From Hordeum vulgare subsp. vulgare (taxonomy: Eukaryota; Streptophyta; Magnoliopsida; Poales; Poaceae), in assembly GCF_904849725.1 (NCBI RefSeq), contig NC_058518.1, forward strand, positions 417,453,081-417,517,080: a stretch of 64,000 bases of DNA, in the 5' to 3' direction. This document shows positions 45,950-56,931 of the stretch, piece after piece (position 1 is the first letter of the stretch; each line of letters opens with the position of its first letter). The position numbers were made by a program, and so were the translations under genes. A model generated the notes under the pieces. It did not search any database, was not told where the DNA came from, and saw nothing but the letters and a program-made list of their open reading frames with translations.

Positions 45950-47578
45950 TGATACGTCTCCAACGTATCTACTTTTCCAAACTCTTTTGCCCTTGTTTTG
46001 GACTATAATTTGCATGATTTGAATGGAACTAACCTGGACTGATGCTGTTTTCACCAGAATTGCCTTGGTGTTATTTTTGTGCAGAAATCAAAGTTCTCCA
46101 AACGTCCTGAAAATTTACGGAGTTCCACCTCAGGGGGTGGGCCAGTGGGCCACCAGCCCCTGCTCCGCCACCACCCCCCTCGTGGCGGTGGGCAGGCTTG
46201 TGGGGGCCCACAGGCACCTGCCGCCCCCAATTCCAGCTCTATAAGTTGCCTTTCGTCCCAGAAAAAATAAAAAGAGAAGTTTTCATCGCGTTTTCGATAC
46301 GGAGGTGCCGCCACCTCCTGTTCTTCATCTGGAGGGCAGATCTGGAGTCTGTCTTGGGCTCCGGAGAGGGGAAATCGTCGCCATCGTCATAATCAACCTT
46401 CTTCCCTCTCCAATTCCATGAAGCTCTTCACCGTTCGTGAGTAATCTATTCGTAGGCTCGCTGGGTGGTGATGAGTAGGATGAGATCTATCATGTAATCG
46501 AGTTAGTTTTCATGGGAATTGATCCCTAGTATCCACTATGTTCTAAGATTGATGTTGCTACTACTTTGCCATGCTTAATGCTTGTCACTAGGGCCCGAGT
46601 GCCATGATTTCAGATCTGAAATTATTATGTTATCACCAATATATGTGTGTTTTAGATCCGATCTTGCAAGTTGTAGTTACCTACTATGTGTTATGATCCG
46701 GCAACCCCGGAGTGACAATAACCGGAACCACTCCCGATGATGACCATAGTTTGAGGAGTTCATGTGTTCACCAAGTGCTAATGCGTTGGTCTGGTTCTTT
46801 ATTAAAAGGAGAACCTTAATATCCCGTAGTTTCCTTTTGGACCCCGCTGCCACGGGAGGGATGGACAATAGATGTCATGCAAGTTCTTTTCCCTAAGCAC
46901 GTATGACGACACACGGAATGCATGCCAACATCACATTGACGAATGGGAGCTAGCCACATATCTCTCAGTGTTATAGTTGTTGCATGATGAATATCATCCA
47001 AACAAATCACCGACCCATCGCCTACGAGTTTGTCCTACTGCTGCTACTACTGTTGCTACTGTTGTTACTTGTCTTGATCTGCTGCTACTGCTGCTACTAC
47101 TATTGCTATTGTTGTTACTTGTCTTGCTCTGCTGCTACTGTTGCTACTACTATCGCTTGCTACTGTTGCTACTTGCTACTGCTGTTACTACTGTTGTTCC
47201 TTGCCACTGCTATTGCTCGTTACACTGCCGTTACTCGTTACTTTGCTGTTACTAGTGAGCTTGCAGATACTAATCTTTCAGGTGTGGTTGAATCCGACAA
47301 ATTCAGCTGCTAATACTTGAGAGTATACTCTCACCTCCTGACTGGCTTACCTACAAATTTGGGTCGAATACTCTACCCTCGAAAACTACTTCGAACCCAC
47401 GCGCTGGTGGGCCATCAACAACATTCTTCTAGTCTCATTACTGGGGAGTGCTTTCAGCATTCTTCTGGTGCCATTGCAGGGGAAGGTTTGTTGTCATAAG
47501 CATTCGTCTAGCTAACACTAGAGATTGCAGGATCAGCCCTTTTCTGGATCCATTGCAACGGAAGCACAGTTGACGTCA
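45950..47578 (+). mobile_element. 5' LTR of pol-less Athila element
   Basis: 1,629 bp beginning TGATACGTCTCCAACG and ending TTGACGTCA. Compared with the 3' LTR it lacks about 36 bp after AAATTTACGG (near 46120). A TATA-like CTATAAG lies near 46239, before a CT-rich leader. Confidence 0.9.
47030..47260. repeat. CTR-trinucleotide-rich tract in the 5' LTR
   Basis: A run of CTG, CTA, GTT and ACT triplets (units like TGCTACTGCTGCTACTACTG) over about 230 bp, interrupted by TTACTTGTCTT. The same tract is in the 3' LTR near 54790-55010 with a different number and order of units, so it changes quickly. Confidence 0.85.
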
Positions 47579-47610
47579 GCATTTTTCTGGCGCCATTGCC
47601 GGGGAGGTAT
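47579..47610 (+). promoter_or_regulatory. Primer-binding site of pol-less Athila element
   Basis: TTCTGGCGCCATTGCCGGGG just after the LTR end resembles the TGGCGCCGTTGCCGGGGA site, complementary to a tRNA 3' end (tRNA-Asp in related elements), used by Athila-type elements. Confidence 0.75.
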
Positions 47611-47655
47611 TGCTATATTCTCCGAGTCACTCGGGATTTATATCTGCTGATCACT

Positions 47656-50121
47656 ATGAAGAATCTGAAGGATCCGAAGACCAAATTCATGCCCTCAACT
47701 ACGAGGGGAGGTAAGGAATTGCCATCTAGCTCTGCACTTGATTCACCTTCAGTTATGAGTAAGTTTGCGACATCACCTCATGCTAGAAATCTTGATATGT
47801 CGCCTATGCTTGATGATGCTTCTGATACTACTGCTAGAGATGCTATGCTTGATACTATGCCTGATGATGCTATGCTTGATACTATGCCTGATACTGCTAG
47901 AGATGCTATGCTTGATACTATGTCTGATGATGCTATGCTTGATACTTTGCCTGATACTGCTAGAGATACTCCTTTGCCTGATGTTCCACTAGGAGTGTTC
48001 CTTGATGCTGATATTACTAGAGTTACTGCCAATGCTCGTGATGCTTCTGAAACTACCGATACTATTGAGATAGAACCTGCTTTTGCTCCTGCTAGATATA
48101 GCTCTCCTAGATATGAATTGCTTGATATACCTGAGGGTTACGTTATGGAGGGAGAGATAGCTGAGGATATTCTTGCGTGTAAGGATGCCTATGACGTTGA
48201 GAAATTAATTCTCAAGTGGAAGGAAAAATCTCGGGAAGTTAGGATGAAAAATGATCCGCAGTTTGCCACTTCGCCTATCTTTGCCACCGATAAGGATTAT
48301 GAATTCTCTGTCGACCCTGAGATAATCTCTCTAGTCAAATCTGATCCTTTTCACGGTTATGAGTCTGAGACGGTCATAGCCCATCTTGCCAAACTATCTG
48401 AAATAGCCAACCTTTTCACTAATGAGGAGAAGATCCGCCACTACTATATCCTTAAGTTGTTTCCTTTCTCTCTAAAGGATGACACTAAAGCCTGGTTCAC
48501 CTCTCTTGCTCCTGGATGTGTGCGTAGTCCCCAGGAGATGGTCTACTACTTCTGTGAGAAATATTTCCCTGCCCATAAGAAGCAAGCTGCCTTGCAGGAA
48601 ATATACAACTTTTCTCAACTGCAAGAAGAGAGTCTTCCACAGGCTTGGGGGAGGCTCGTCCAGCTATAGAATGCTTTGCCTGATCACCCTCTTAAGAAAA
48701 ACGAGATACTTGATATCCTCTATAACGGACTTACCGATGCCTCTGGAGACCACCTAGATAGTTGTGCCGATTGTGTTTTTAGGGAACGAACTGTAGAAGA
48801 AGCTGAGACCCTACTGAATAATCTCTTGATCAACGATAATGCTTGGACTATTCCCGAACCACCTCCTAAGCCAACTCCTAAGAAGAGAGGTATTCTATTC
48901 CTCAGTCTCGAAGATATGCAAGAAGCCAAGAAATCTATGTAAGAGAAAGGCATTAGATCTGAAGATGTCAAAAATCTACCACCTATCGAAGAGATCCACG
49001 GTCTCGATAACCCGATACAGGTAGTAGAAGTGAATTCTCTTTGTAGGTTTGACGAGAGTGATATTCCTTTTGATAAACCTGCTAGCCTATGCTTTGATGA
49101 ATTTGACAACTGTGTTGCCAAACAACAGAGTTTCAATGATTATGTTAGCAGACACTTGGAACAAAGTGCTCGTATGCTTAGCCATTTAAGTGCTTGTGTA
49201 GACAGAAATGTCAATGATGTGAAGCTTCTGAGTAAACATGCCTCTATGATTACTGCTCAGGTAGAACAAGTACTTAAAGCTCAAAATGACCTGCTCAATG
49301 AATTAAATGACAACTCTGTCAGAGTCATTACTAGAGGAGGCAAAATGACTCAAGAACCTTTGTATCCTGAAGGACATCCTAAGAGAATTGATCAAGATTG
49401 TCAAGGAATCAATGCTGATACACCTAGTCATCCTAAGGAGAAGAAGAAGGATGATAGAAACCTGCATGCCAGTTCACCAAATACTATCACACCTGAAGAA
49501 TCTAATGATATTTCTGCGTCTGATGCGGAAACACAATCAGGTGATGAACATGAACCTGGTGACAATATGGACAGTGATGTTCATAATAATGCTCAACCTA
49601 GCCATGATGAGGATGTGGAGATTGAACCTACGGTTAATCCTGATAATCCACAACCTAAGATATACGACAAGAATGACTTCACTGCTAGGAAGCATGGTAA
49701 AGAAAGAGAGCCATGGGTTCAGAGACCTATGCCCTTTCCTCCTAAGCCATCCAAGAAAAAGGATGATGAGGATTTTGAGCGTTTCGTTGAGATGATAAGA
49801 CCCGTCTTTCTGCAGATGCGGTTAACTGATATGCTCAAGATGTCTCCGTATGCCAAGTACATGAAAGATATCGTGACTAATAAAAGGAAGATACCAGATC
49901 TTGAGATCTCCACCATGCTCGCCAATTACACTTTCAAAGGTGGAACTCCTAAGAAACTTGGTGATCCCGGAGTGCCCACTATACCTTGCTCCATTAAAGG
50001 AAACTACGTAAGTAATGCCTTATGTGACCTTGGAGCTGGTGTTAGTGTTATGTCGCTCTTTCTTTATCGTAGACTTGAGTTGGATAAGTTGACACCCATT
50101 GAAATTTCTCGATGGTCCTGA
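47656..50121 (+). pseudogene. Athila gag and N-terminal protease, two stops
   Basis: Starts ATG 47656 (MKNLKDPKTK). One frame throughout, with TAG at 48667-48669 and TAA at 48940-48942, and no frameshift. Gag has the Ty3 capsid-like phrase AWFTSLAPG and LPQAWGRL. After a Lys/Asp-rich linker comes the protease start (NALCDLGAGVSVM near 50011-50050). The coding sequence then breaks off at LTPIEIS and runs into LTR-like sequence, so most of protease and all of RT, RNase H and integrase are missing. Confidence 0.88.
47820..47985. repeat. Minisatellite in gag, DAMLDTMP-type repeat
   Basis: In-frame repeats of about 27 bp (GATGCTATGCTTGATACTATG) coding for DAMLDTM(P/S)D, alternating with DTAR. Four or five copies near the N-terminus of gag, all in frame, so the expansion kept the reading frame. 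Confidence 0.88.
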
Positions 50122-50440
50122 AAATTTAGTATGATTTTTTCTGGAATTTTTGAAAAATTCTGGGCCTGAGAGCTGGTCAGGGGGCCTGACCAGTGGGCCA
50201 CAAGCCCCCCACCGCCACCTACCCCCTGGTGGCGGGGTGCAAGCTTGTGGGGTCCACAGGCACCCCCTTCACTCATTCCAGCTCTCAGCCTCTTCTTCCA
50301 CCTCTAGAAAAAATTGTTTCGCAGCTCAAACCTGTGTTCTTGCTCATTTGGTTGTGATTTTCGATCTCCTTGTTCAAAGCACCATTCTCCGAACTGTTTT
50401 GGGGAAATTACTCCTTGGTAAGTGACTCCTCCATTGGTCC
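50112..50440 (+). promoter_or_regulatory. LTR-like segment upstream of env-position ORF
   Basis: GTCCTGAAAATTTA, GTGGGCCACAAGCCCC, CCACAGGCACC and CATTCCAGCTCT occur here in the same order and spacing as in the element's own LTR (53827-54000), but diverged. It lies exactly where pol should be. It ends with a donor-like TGGTAAGTG (near 50419), and an acceptor-like AAAATTTCAG (50631-50640) precedes the ORF. This may act as a promoter with a spliced leader, or may simply be a recombination scar. Confidence 0.5.
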
Positions 50441-50668
50441 AATTAGTTTTTGCTCTAGTGCTTTATCCTTCGCGAATTCTTGCTACCTTGGTGACCCTGT
50501 TCTTGAGCTATAAAAGTTGATTTTAGCTGGTCCCAAGTAGTTTTAGCGCGTGATACGGTCTCTAGGCACTAGTAGGAGTAGTTGCTACAAGTTGGGTTAA
50601 TCCTTATTCACTTTTCTTTCGAAGTCTCTAAAAATTTCAGAATTTTTTAGAGCTAGAAAAAGGAAGAG

Positions 50669-51736
50669 ATGAGGAGGTTCTTGAGAGGCTCTTCAAGCCG
50701 TAACCACAAGGAGGATGAGAAGAACCACCCCAAGTACGTAGTCCCTCGAGTCACAGAAGTTCGAGCGTGCGAGTGGCCAAGTGATGAATTTTTGCGCGTC
50801 GCCGGACTTTATGAAGACTTTTCTTACTTGGTGGAGACCGCAGGTCTTACTGCGTTCGTTGAAGATAAGTGCCCACAATATCTCCTCCTCACCAATATTT
50901 TCGTTCAAAGCTTCAACTTTTATCCGAGGAAGAATCCTCCCATGGTTGAGTTCATGATATACGATGTCCCCCAGTGCATAACGCCACAGGATTTTTGCAA
51001 TGTATGCAAATTAGCTTATGTTGGGGATATCCGTGACCCTCGTCCATGGGACTTGGAGGATTTCATTGGTTCTATTGCTATTGGAGAGGAGAGAGGAGTG
51101 TCTCGCGCTAGAATTGCTAGCATACATTTTCCTGTGCTTCGGTACTTCTCACTATTTGTGGGAAAATGTTTCATTCGCCGAGGGGAGGCTGGGTCACTTA
51201 GTTCTCCAGACCTTGCGGTTTTGCGCGAAGGCCTTTATAACGATAAGACTTATAGCTTGGGCGCTATAGTAGCTCAACGGTTGAACCTGAACCATTCTAA
51301 AGGTGTTGTCTATGGAGGTATCTATGCTACCCGTCTTGCCACCCACTTTGAGATACCCATTAGACTGGGAGAGGAAGGAGAGATGCTTCTCCCTGAGAGA
51401 TATCTGGATTATGACAGCATGGTTCGCCATGATTTTCTGGATAGAGATGCTAGTAGACGGATGATTTATAACCTCGTGTTTAGTCAGGGTACTCGAGAGA
51501 CTATTACTTTGCGTTCTCCTTCTTTGTTTGATCTTCATGCAGGCAGGTACACTATTATGCCCGCGGACATCTACGCATATTGGGGGTTGGCCCAACCACA
51601 GGCGCCCGTGCCCGAGCCGCCAGTCGAGTACCAGACGCCAGTTTATCAGTGGGAGCCAGAGGAGCTCACACATCGGTGGCATCCACAGTCTCCTTCAGAG
51701 TATCCTGGAGCTGGTTATTTCCCACCTTGGGAGTAG
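50669..51736 (+). CDS. Athila-type env-position ORF, function unknown
   Basis: 355 codons, intact, from MRRFLRGSSSR. A basic N-terminus is followed by a folded-looking middle (RACEWPSDEFLRVAGLYEDF, LTNIFVQSFNFYPRKNPP, LPERYLDYDSMVRHDFLD) and a Pro/Tyr-rich C-terminus. It resembles the extra ORF that grass Athila elements carry between pol and the 3' LTR. I see no signal peptide, furin-like site or clear membrane segment, so 'env' describes its position only. It is the only uninterrupted ORF in this element; gag has stops. Confidence 0.65.
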   Translation: MRRFLRGSSSRNHKEDEKNHPKYVVPRVTEVRACEWPSDEFLRVAGLYEDFSYLVETAGLTAFVEDKCPQYLLLTNIFVQSFNFYPRKNPPMVEFMIYDVPQCITPQDFCNVCKLAYVGDIRDPRPWDLEDFIGSIAIGEERGVSRARIASIHFPVLRYFSLFVGKCFIRRGEAGSLSSPDLAVLREGLYNDKTYSLGAIVAQRLNLNHSKGVVYGGIYATRLATHFEIPIRLGEEGEMLLPERYLDYDSMVRHDFLDRDASRRMIYNLVFSQGTRETITLRSPSLFDLHAGRYTIMPADIYAYWGLAQPQAPVPEPPVEYQTPVYQWEPEELTHRWHPQSPSEYPGAGYFPPWE

Positions 51737-53673
51737 ACCAAGCTAGGCCAAAAGCCTAAGCTTTGGGGAGTACGTGTTCTCACCGACCTTACATTCATGC
51801 TTATGCTTTCACTTTGTTAGCCGGTGTTTACACTTTGCCACTGTATTATCCATGCTAGTTTCTTCTCGTTTTCTTGTTTTCTTGTTTTGTGTCCTTTTGA
51901 GAAAACCCAAAAAGATTTTTCTTTCTTCTTTTGCTTGTTGGGAGTTTTCCCATGTAAATAGCTTTCTTTTTCTTTGTGTCAAGGTAAAAGATATTGGTTA
52001 CAATGTTTAGTGGTTCTTACATGCTTACCTATTTAGCTTTCAAAGGGCCATATTATTTTGTCTTCTGCTTTGTGTTTGCCTGCAGATTCAGCTTAGTCCA
52101 ATGCGCTTATTATCATTTTCATCATTCGATCGTGCAAATGAAAGGCAACAATGATGATATATGATGAAGTGACCGAGACTGAAAAGCTGGTATGAACTCT
52201 ACCTATTTTGTTTTTATAAATATGACTAGCTTGTCGACCCAGATTTAGCTTTGTTGTGAGAGAACCATGTTTGCAATGACAACTTAGAGATCATAGTTTC
52301 TGACGCCATGCTTATTCAGCTGAGAGCTTATAATGGTTTGTCTTGATTGCCAACATAGATTTTGAGATGACTGTGATGTAGTATGATAGGATGGTATTCT
52401 CCTTTGAATGTTTCAAGTGGCTTGACTTGGCGCATGTTCATGCATGTAGTTGAAACAAAATCAACATAGCATCTATGATGTTCGTTTTCATGGTGATTTA
52501 TATCATGTTCATGCTTGCATTCAATGTTAGTCAAACTCATTGCATCTTGATGACTGTTGTCGCTCTCTAGTTGGTCGCTTCCCAGTCTTTTGCTAGCCTT
52601 CACTTGTACTAAGCGGGAATACTGCTTGTGCATCCACTTCCATAAACCCAAAAGTTTTTCCATGAGAGTCCACCATACCTACCTATTTGCGGTATCTACC
52701 TGCCGTTCCAAGTAAATTTCCATGTGCCATTCTCTAAACCTTCAAGAAATAAATCTGTTTTGCATGCCCGAACCGCTCATGTGGTGACAGAGGGATATTG
52801 GTATATTCCATGCTAGGAGTGTTATCCTCGACATGTGTTTATGCACAGTCCTTCACGAGAAAAGGGCCGGTATTTGGGATGCCCAGTTCCACGCTTAAAT
52901 CGAAAACATAACTGTAAAACAAGACTCCCCCCGGATTGATGTTAGTATGGACGGTACCCGAGGATTCGGCTAGCCGTGGAGTGTGATTGATTGGTGGCGG
53001 GGGAGTTAAAACTTTACTTTTCTGTTTGGGAACCGCCTGTAGCATGAGTAGCATGGAAGATATTGAGAACTCTTGGTCATTGCGTTGACAATGAAAGCAT
53101 GCCACCCAAAATTATTATCTCTGTTTTCAAAGCTTGAGCTCTGGCACCTCTGCAAATCAGTGCTTCCCTCCGCGAAGGGCGTGTCTATTTATTTTCCTGT
53201 CGAGTCATCCTCCTCTTATATAAGCACCAATTAGAGAGCACCTCTGTCATTTTTATGCTTTGCTTTTGATTGATATTGAGTATGACTATGACTGGATATT
53301 CGTGGCTATGAATTACAATGTTTAGTCAGCCCTTGATCTTTCAAAGTGCTCTGCATTTATGTTTTGCGGTCTCAGAAAGAGCTAGGAAGATACCACATAT
53401 TCATATTGCTTCATGCTTGTTTTGATTGAAGTGTTGTATTTGAAACTCATTATTATTTGCTAGTTAGCTGATTATGCCATTGATATTAGTTTATCGTGAG
53501 ACCTTTGTGTCATTTGCTTATGTGGTTAACTTGTGATATTGCTGAAAATCTGGTTATGAGTTAGACATAGTTGCAACAACAAGATCAAACAGAGTTTGTC
53601 AAAGTTTTTCTTTCTCTCTCAGTTTGTCAACTGAGTTGCTTGAGGACAAGCAAGGTTCTAAGCTTGGGGGAGT
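51737..53673 (+). other. 3' non-coding region of pol-less Athila element
   Basis: About 1.9 kb, AT-rich, without supportable ORFs. It ends in GAGGACAAGCAAGGTTC then AAGCTTGGGGGAGT, the polypurine tract before the 3' LTR. Confidence 0.65.
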
Positions 53674-55329
53674 TGATAGGTCTCCAACGTATCTACTTTT
53701 CCAAACTCTTTTGCCCTTGTTTTGGACTATAATTTGCATGATTTAAATGGAACTAACCTGGACTGACGCTGTTTTCAGCAGAATTGCCTTGGTGTTATTT
53801 TTGTGCAGAAATCAAAATTCTCCAGACGTCCTGAAAATTTACGGGGAGCAGTTTTGGAAAATATCAAAAATAGCTGCGCCAAGTTCCACCTCAGGGGGTG
53901 GGCGAGTGGGCCACAAGCCCCTGCTCCGCCACCACCCCCTTGGTGGCGGTGGGCAGGCTTGTGGGGCCCACAGGCACCTGCCGCCCCCAATTCCAGCTCT
54001 ATAAGTTGCCTTTCGTCCCAGAAAAAATAAAAAGAGAAGTTTTCGTCGCGTTTTCGATACAGAGGCGCCGCCACCTCCTGTTCTTCATCTGGAGGGCAGA
54101 TCTGGAGTCCGTTTTGGGCTCCGGAGAGGGGAAATCGTCGCCATCGTCATCATCAACCTTGTTCCCTCTCCAATTCCATGAAGCTCTTTGTCGTTCGTGA
54201 GTAATCTATTTGTAGGCTCGCTGGGCGGTGATGAGAAGGATGAGATCTATCATGTAATCGAGTTAGTTTTGATGGGGATTGATCCCTAGTATCCACTATG
54301 TTCCGAGATTGATGTTGCTACTACTTTGCCATGCTTAATGCTTGTCACTAGGGCCCGAGTGCCATGATTTCAGATCTGAAATTATTATGTTGTCCCCAAT
54401 ATATGTGTGTTTTAGATCCGATCTTGCAAGTTGTAATTACCTACTATGTGTTATGATCCGGCAACCCCGGAGTGACAATAACCGGAACCACTCCCGGTGA
54501 TGACCATAGTTTGAGGAGTTCATGTGTTCACCAAGTGCTAATGCGTTGGTCCGGTTCTTTATTAAAAGGAGAACCTTAATATCCCGTAGTTTTCTTTTGG
54601 ACCCCGCTGCCACGGGAGGGATGGACAATAGATGTCATGCAAGTTCTTTTCCCTAAGCACGTATGACGACACACGGAATGCATGCCTACATCACATTGAC
54701 GAACGAGAGCTAGCCACATATCTCTACGTGTTATAGATTTTGCATGATGAATATCATCCAAACAAATCACCGACCCATTGCCTACGAGTTTGTCCTACTG
54801 CTGATACTACTGTTGCTACTGTTGTTACTTGTCTTACTCTGCTGCTACTACTGTTGCTACTGCTGTTACTTGTCTTGCTCTGCTGCTACTGTTGCTACTA
54901 CTGTCGCTTGCTACTGTTGCTACTTGCTACTGCTATTACTACTGATGTTCCTTGCCACTGCTATTGCTCATTACACTGCCGTTACTCGTTACTTTGTTGT
55001 TACTACTGAGCTTGCAGATACTAATCTTTCAGGTGTGGTTGAATCCGACAAATTCAGCTGCTAATACTTGAGAATATACTCTCACCTCCTGACTGGCTTA
55101 CCTACAAATTTGGGTCGAATACTCTACCCTCGAAAACTGCTGCGAACCCACGCGCTGGTGGGCCATCAACAACATTCTTCTAGTCTCATTACTGGGGAGT
55201 GCTTTCAGCATTCTTCTGGTGCCGTTGCAGGGGAAGGTTTGTTGTCATAAGCATTCGTCTAGCTAACACTAGAGATTGCAGGATCAGCCCTTTTCTGGAG
55301 CCATTGCCAGGGAAGCACAACTGACGTTA
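53674..55329 (+). mobile_element. 3' LTR of pol-less Athila element
   Basis: 1,656 bp beginning TGATAGGTCTCC (a C-to-G change in the terminal motif) and ending CTGACGTTA, where the usual CA end has become TA. It is followed by GATAT. It contains the 36-bp block lost from the 5' LTR and the CTR-rich tract. Confidence 0.9.
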
Positions 55330-55334
55330 GATAT

Positions 55335-56337
55335 TGCTTTCAACATTTATGGGAGTACCTGAGATATAATGCTTGATTCTCTGCCATTACCACTCTCGGA
55401 CAATTACCTTCCATGTTGTTGATCTTGATAGCACCGGAACGATATACTTCCTCAACAACATAGGGACCTTCCCATTTAGAGAGAAGCTTGCCTGTAGAGA
55501 ATCTTAAACGAGAGTTATATATCAAGACATAATCACCTACATTGAACTCACGCTTTTGTATCGTCTTATCATGCCACCTCTTAACCTTCTCTTTGAAGAG
55601 CTTGGCATTCTCATATGCTTGAGTTCTCCACTCATCGAGCGAGCTAATGTCAAATAACCTCTTCTCACCGGCAAGTTTGAAATCAAAGTTGAGCTCTTTG
55701 ATTGCCCAATAAGCTTTATGCTCTAGATCAAGAGGTAAGTGACATGCTTTACCGTACACCATTTTGTACGAAGACATGCCCATGCGATTCTTATAGGCAG
55801 TTCTATAAGCCCACAGTGCATCATCGAGCTTCTTAGACCAATTCTTTCTAGACCTGTTGACAATCTTTTGCAGAATCAGTTTAATCTCTCTATTACTTAG
55901 CTCTACTTGACCAATGGACTAAGGGTGGTAGGGAGACGCAATTCTATGGTTGACATCGTACTTAGCAAGCGTTTTACGGAAAGCACCATGAATGAAGTGT
56001 GAACCACCGTCGGTCATTTGATATCTAGGGACTCCAATTCTAGGGAAGATAACTTCTTTCAACATCTTGATAGAAGTGTTGTGATCAGCACTACTAGTGG
56101 GGATAGCTTCTACCCACTTAGTGATGTAATCAACATCAACTAAGATATGTGTATCCCGTTGGATTTTGGAAAAGGTCCCATAAAATCAAAGCCCCAGACA
56201 TCAAATGGTTCAATGACAAGTGAATAGTTCATAGGAATTTCCTGACGTTTACATATATTACCTATTATTTGACATTTGTCACAAGACAAGACAAACTTAC
56301 GGGCATCCTTGAAGAGAGTGGGCCAATAGAAACCTGA
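55335..56337 (-). pseudogene. Integrase of outer Athila element, decayed
   Basis: The C-terminal part is open from 55783 to 55340 (GMSSYKMVYGKACHLP, VGDYVLIYNSRLRF). Upstream, stops break it: TAA at 56336-56338 after AHKVL, a TAG in the HPxSIGQVE region near 55920 where HPQTNGQVE is usual, and an apparent frameshift near 56150. It cannot give a working integrase. Confidence 0.8.
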
Positions 56338-56931
56338 TTACAATACCTTGTGTGCATTTCTATCTCCCGCATGGTGTCCTCCGTAGGCCTCAGAGTGACA
56401 CTTCTGTAGGATCTTTCCCTGTTCATGTTCAGGTACACAACGTATACTAACACCATCTACTGCTTCCTTATAAAGGTGAGGATCATCCCAAAAGTAATGC
56501 CTCAAGTCAAAGAAGAACTTCTTCTTTTGCTGGTATGTGAAACTAGGTGGTATGTATTTGGCAACGATATAGTTTGGATAATCAGCATACCACGGTGCAC
56601 TACGTGAAGCATTGATGACATTCAATTTCTCACCGGGAAAGCTATCATCAATAGGTTGTGGGTCATCAAGAACGTTTTCCAACCTAGACAAGTTATCTGG
56701 TACTGGGTTATCAGGACCCTTTCTGTCGACAACGTGCAAATCAAATTCTTGTAGCAAGAGAACCCATCTGATAAGTCTAGGTTTAGCGTCCTTCTTCTCC
56801 ATGAGGTACTTAATAGCAACATGATCAGTGTGAATAGTGACTTTGGAATCAACTATGTAAGACCTGAACTTTTCACATGCAAACACGACTGCTAAAAACT
56901 CCTTTTCCGTAGTGGCATAGTTTCTTTGCAC
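56338..56931 (-). pseudogene. RNase H and integrase zinc site, frameshifted
   Basis: The frame starting [21 protein letters not shown] with RNase H phrases ([26 protein letters not shown]), then the integrase zinc-binding His residues ([13 protein letters not shown]). It is out of frame with the RT ORF: around 56928-56935 two bases appear to be missing between SA and QRNYA, so RT reads on into an unrelated short tail. Confidence 0.83.

Larger units (their letters stand above)
45950..55329 (+). mobile_element. Pol-less Athila-type gypsy element, nested
   Basis: Plus-strand LTR element with target duplication GATAT (45945-45949, 55330-55334). 5' LTR 45950-47578, primer site, gag and N-terminal protease to about 50112, an LTR-like segment, an intact env-position ORF (50669-51736), a long non-coding part, polypurine tract AAGCTTGGGGGAGT (53660-53673) and 3' LTR 53674-55329. 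RT, RNase H and integrase are absent, so it could only move with help from another element. Confidence 0.9.

Noticed and set aside
46977..47313. Leu/Tyr/Cys-rich ORFs at 46977-47313 and 54740-55064
   Set aside because: Translations of the CTR trinucleotide tract in the LTR; low complexity in all frames.
50669..51736. Calling the extra ORF a viral envelope
   Set aside because: No signal peptide, cleavage site or clear membrane segment is visible; only its position matches that of env-like ORFs.
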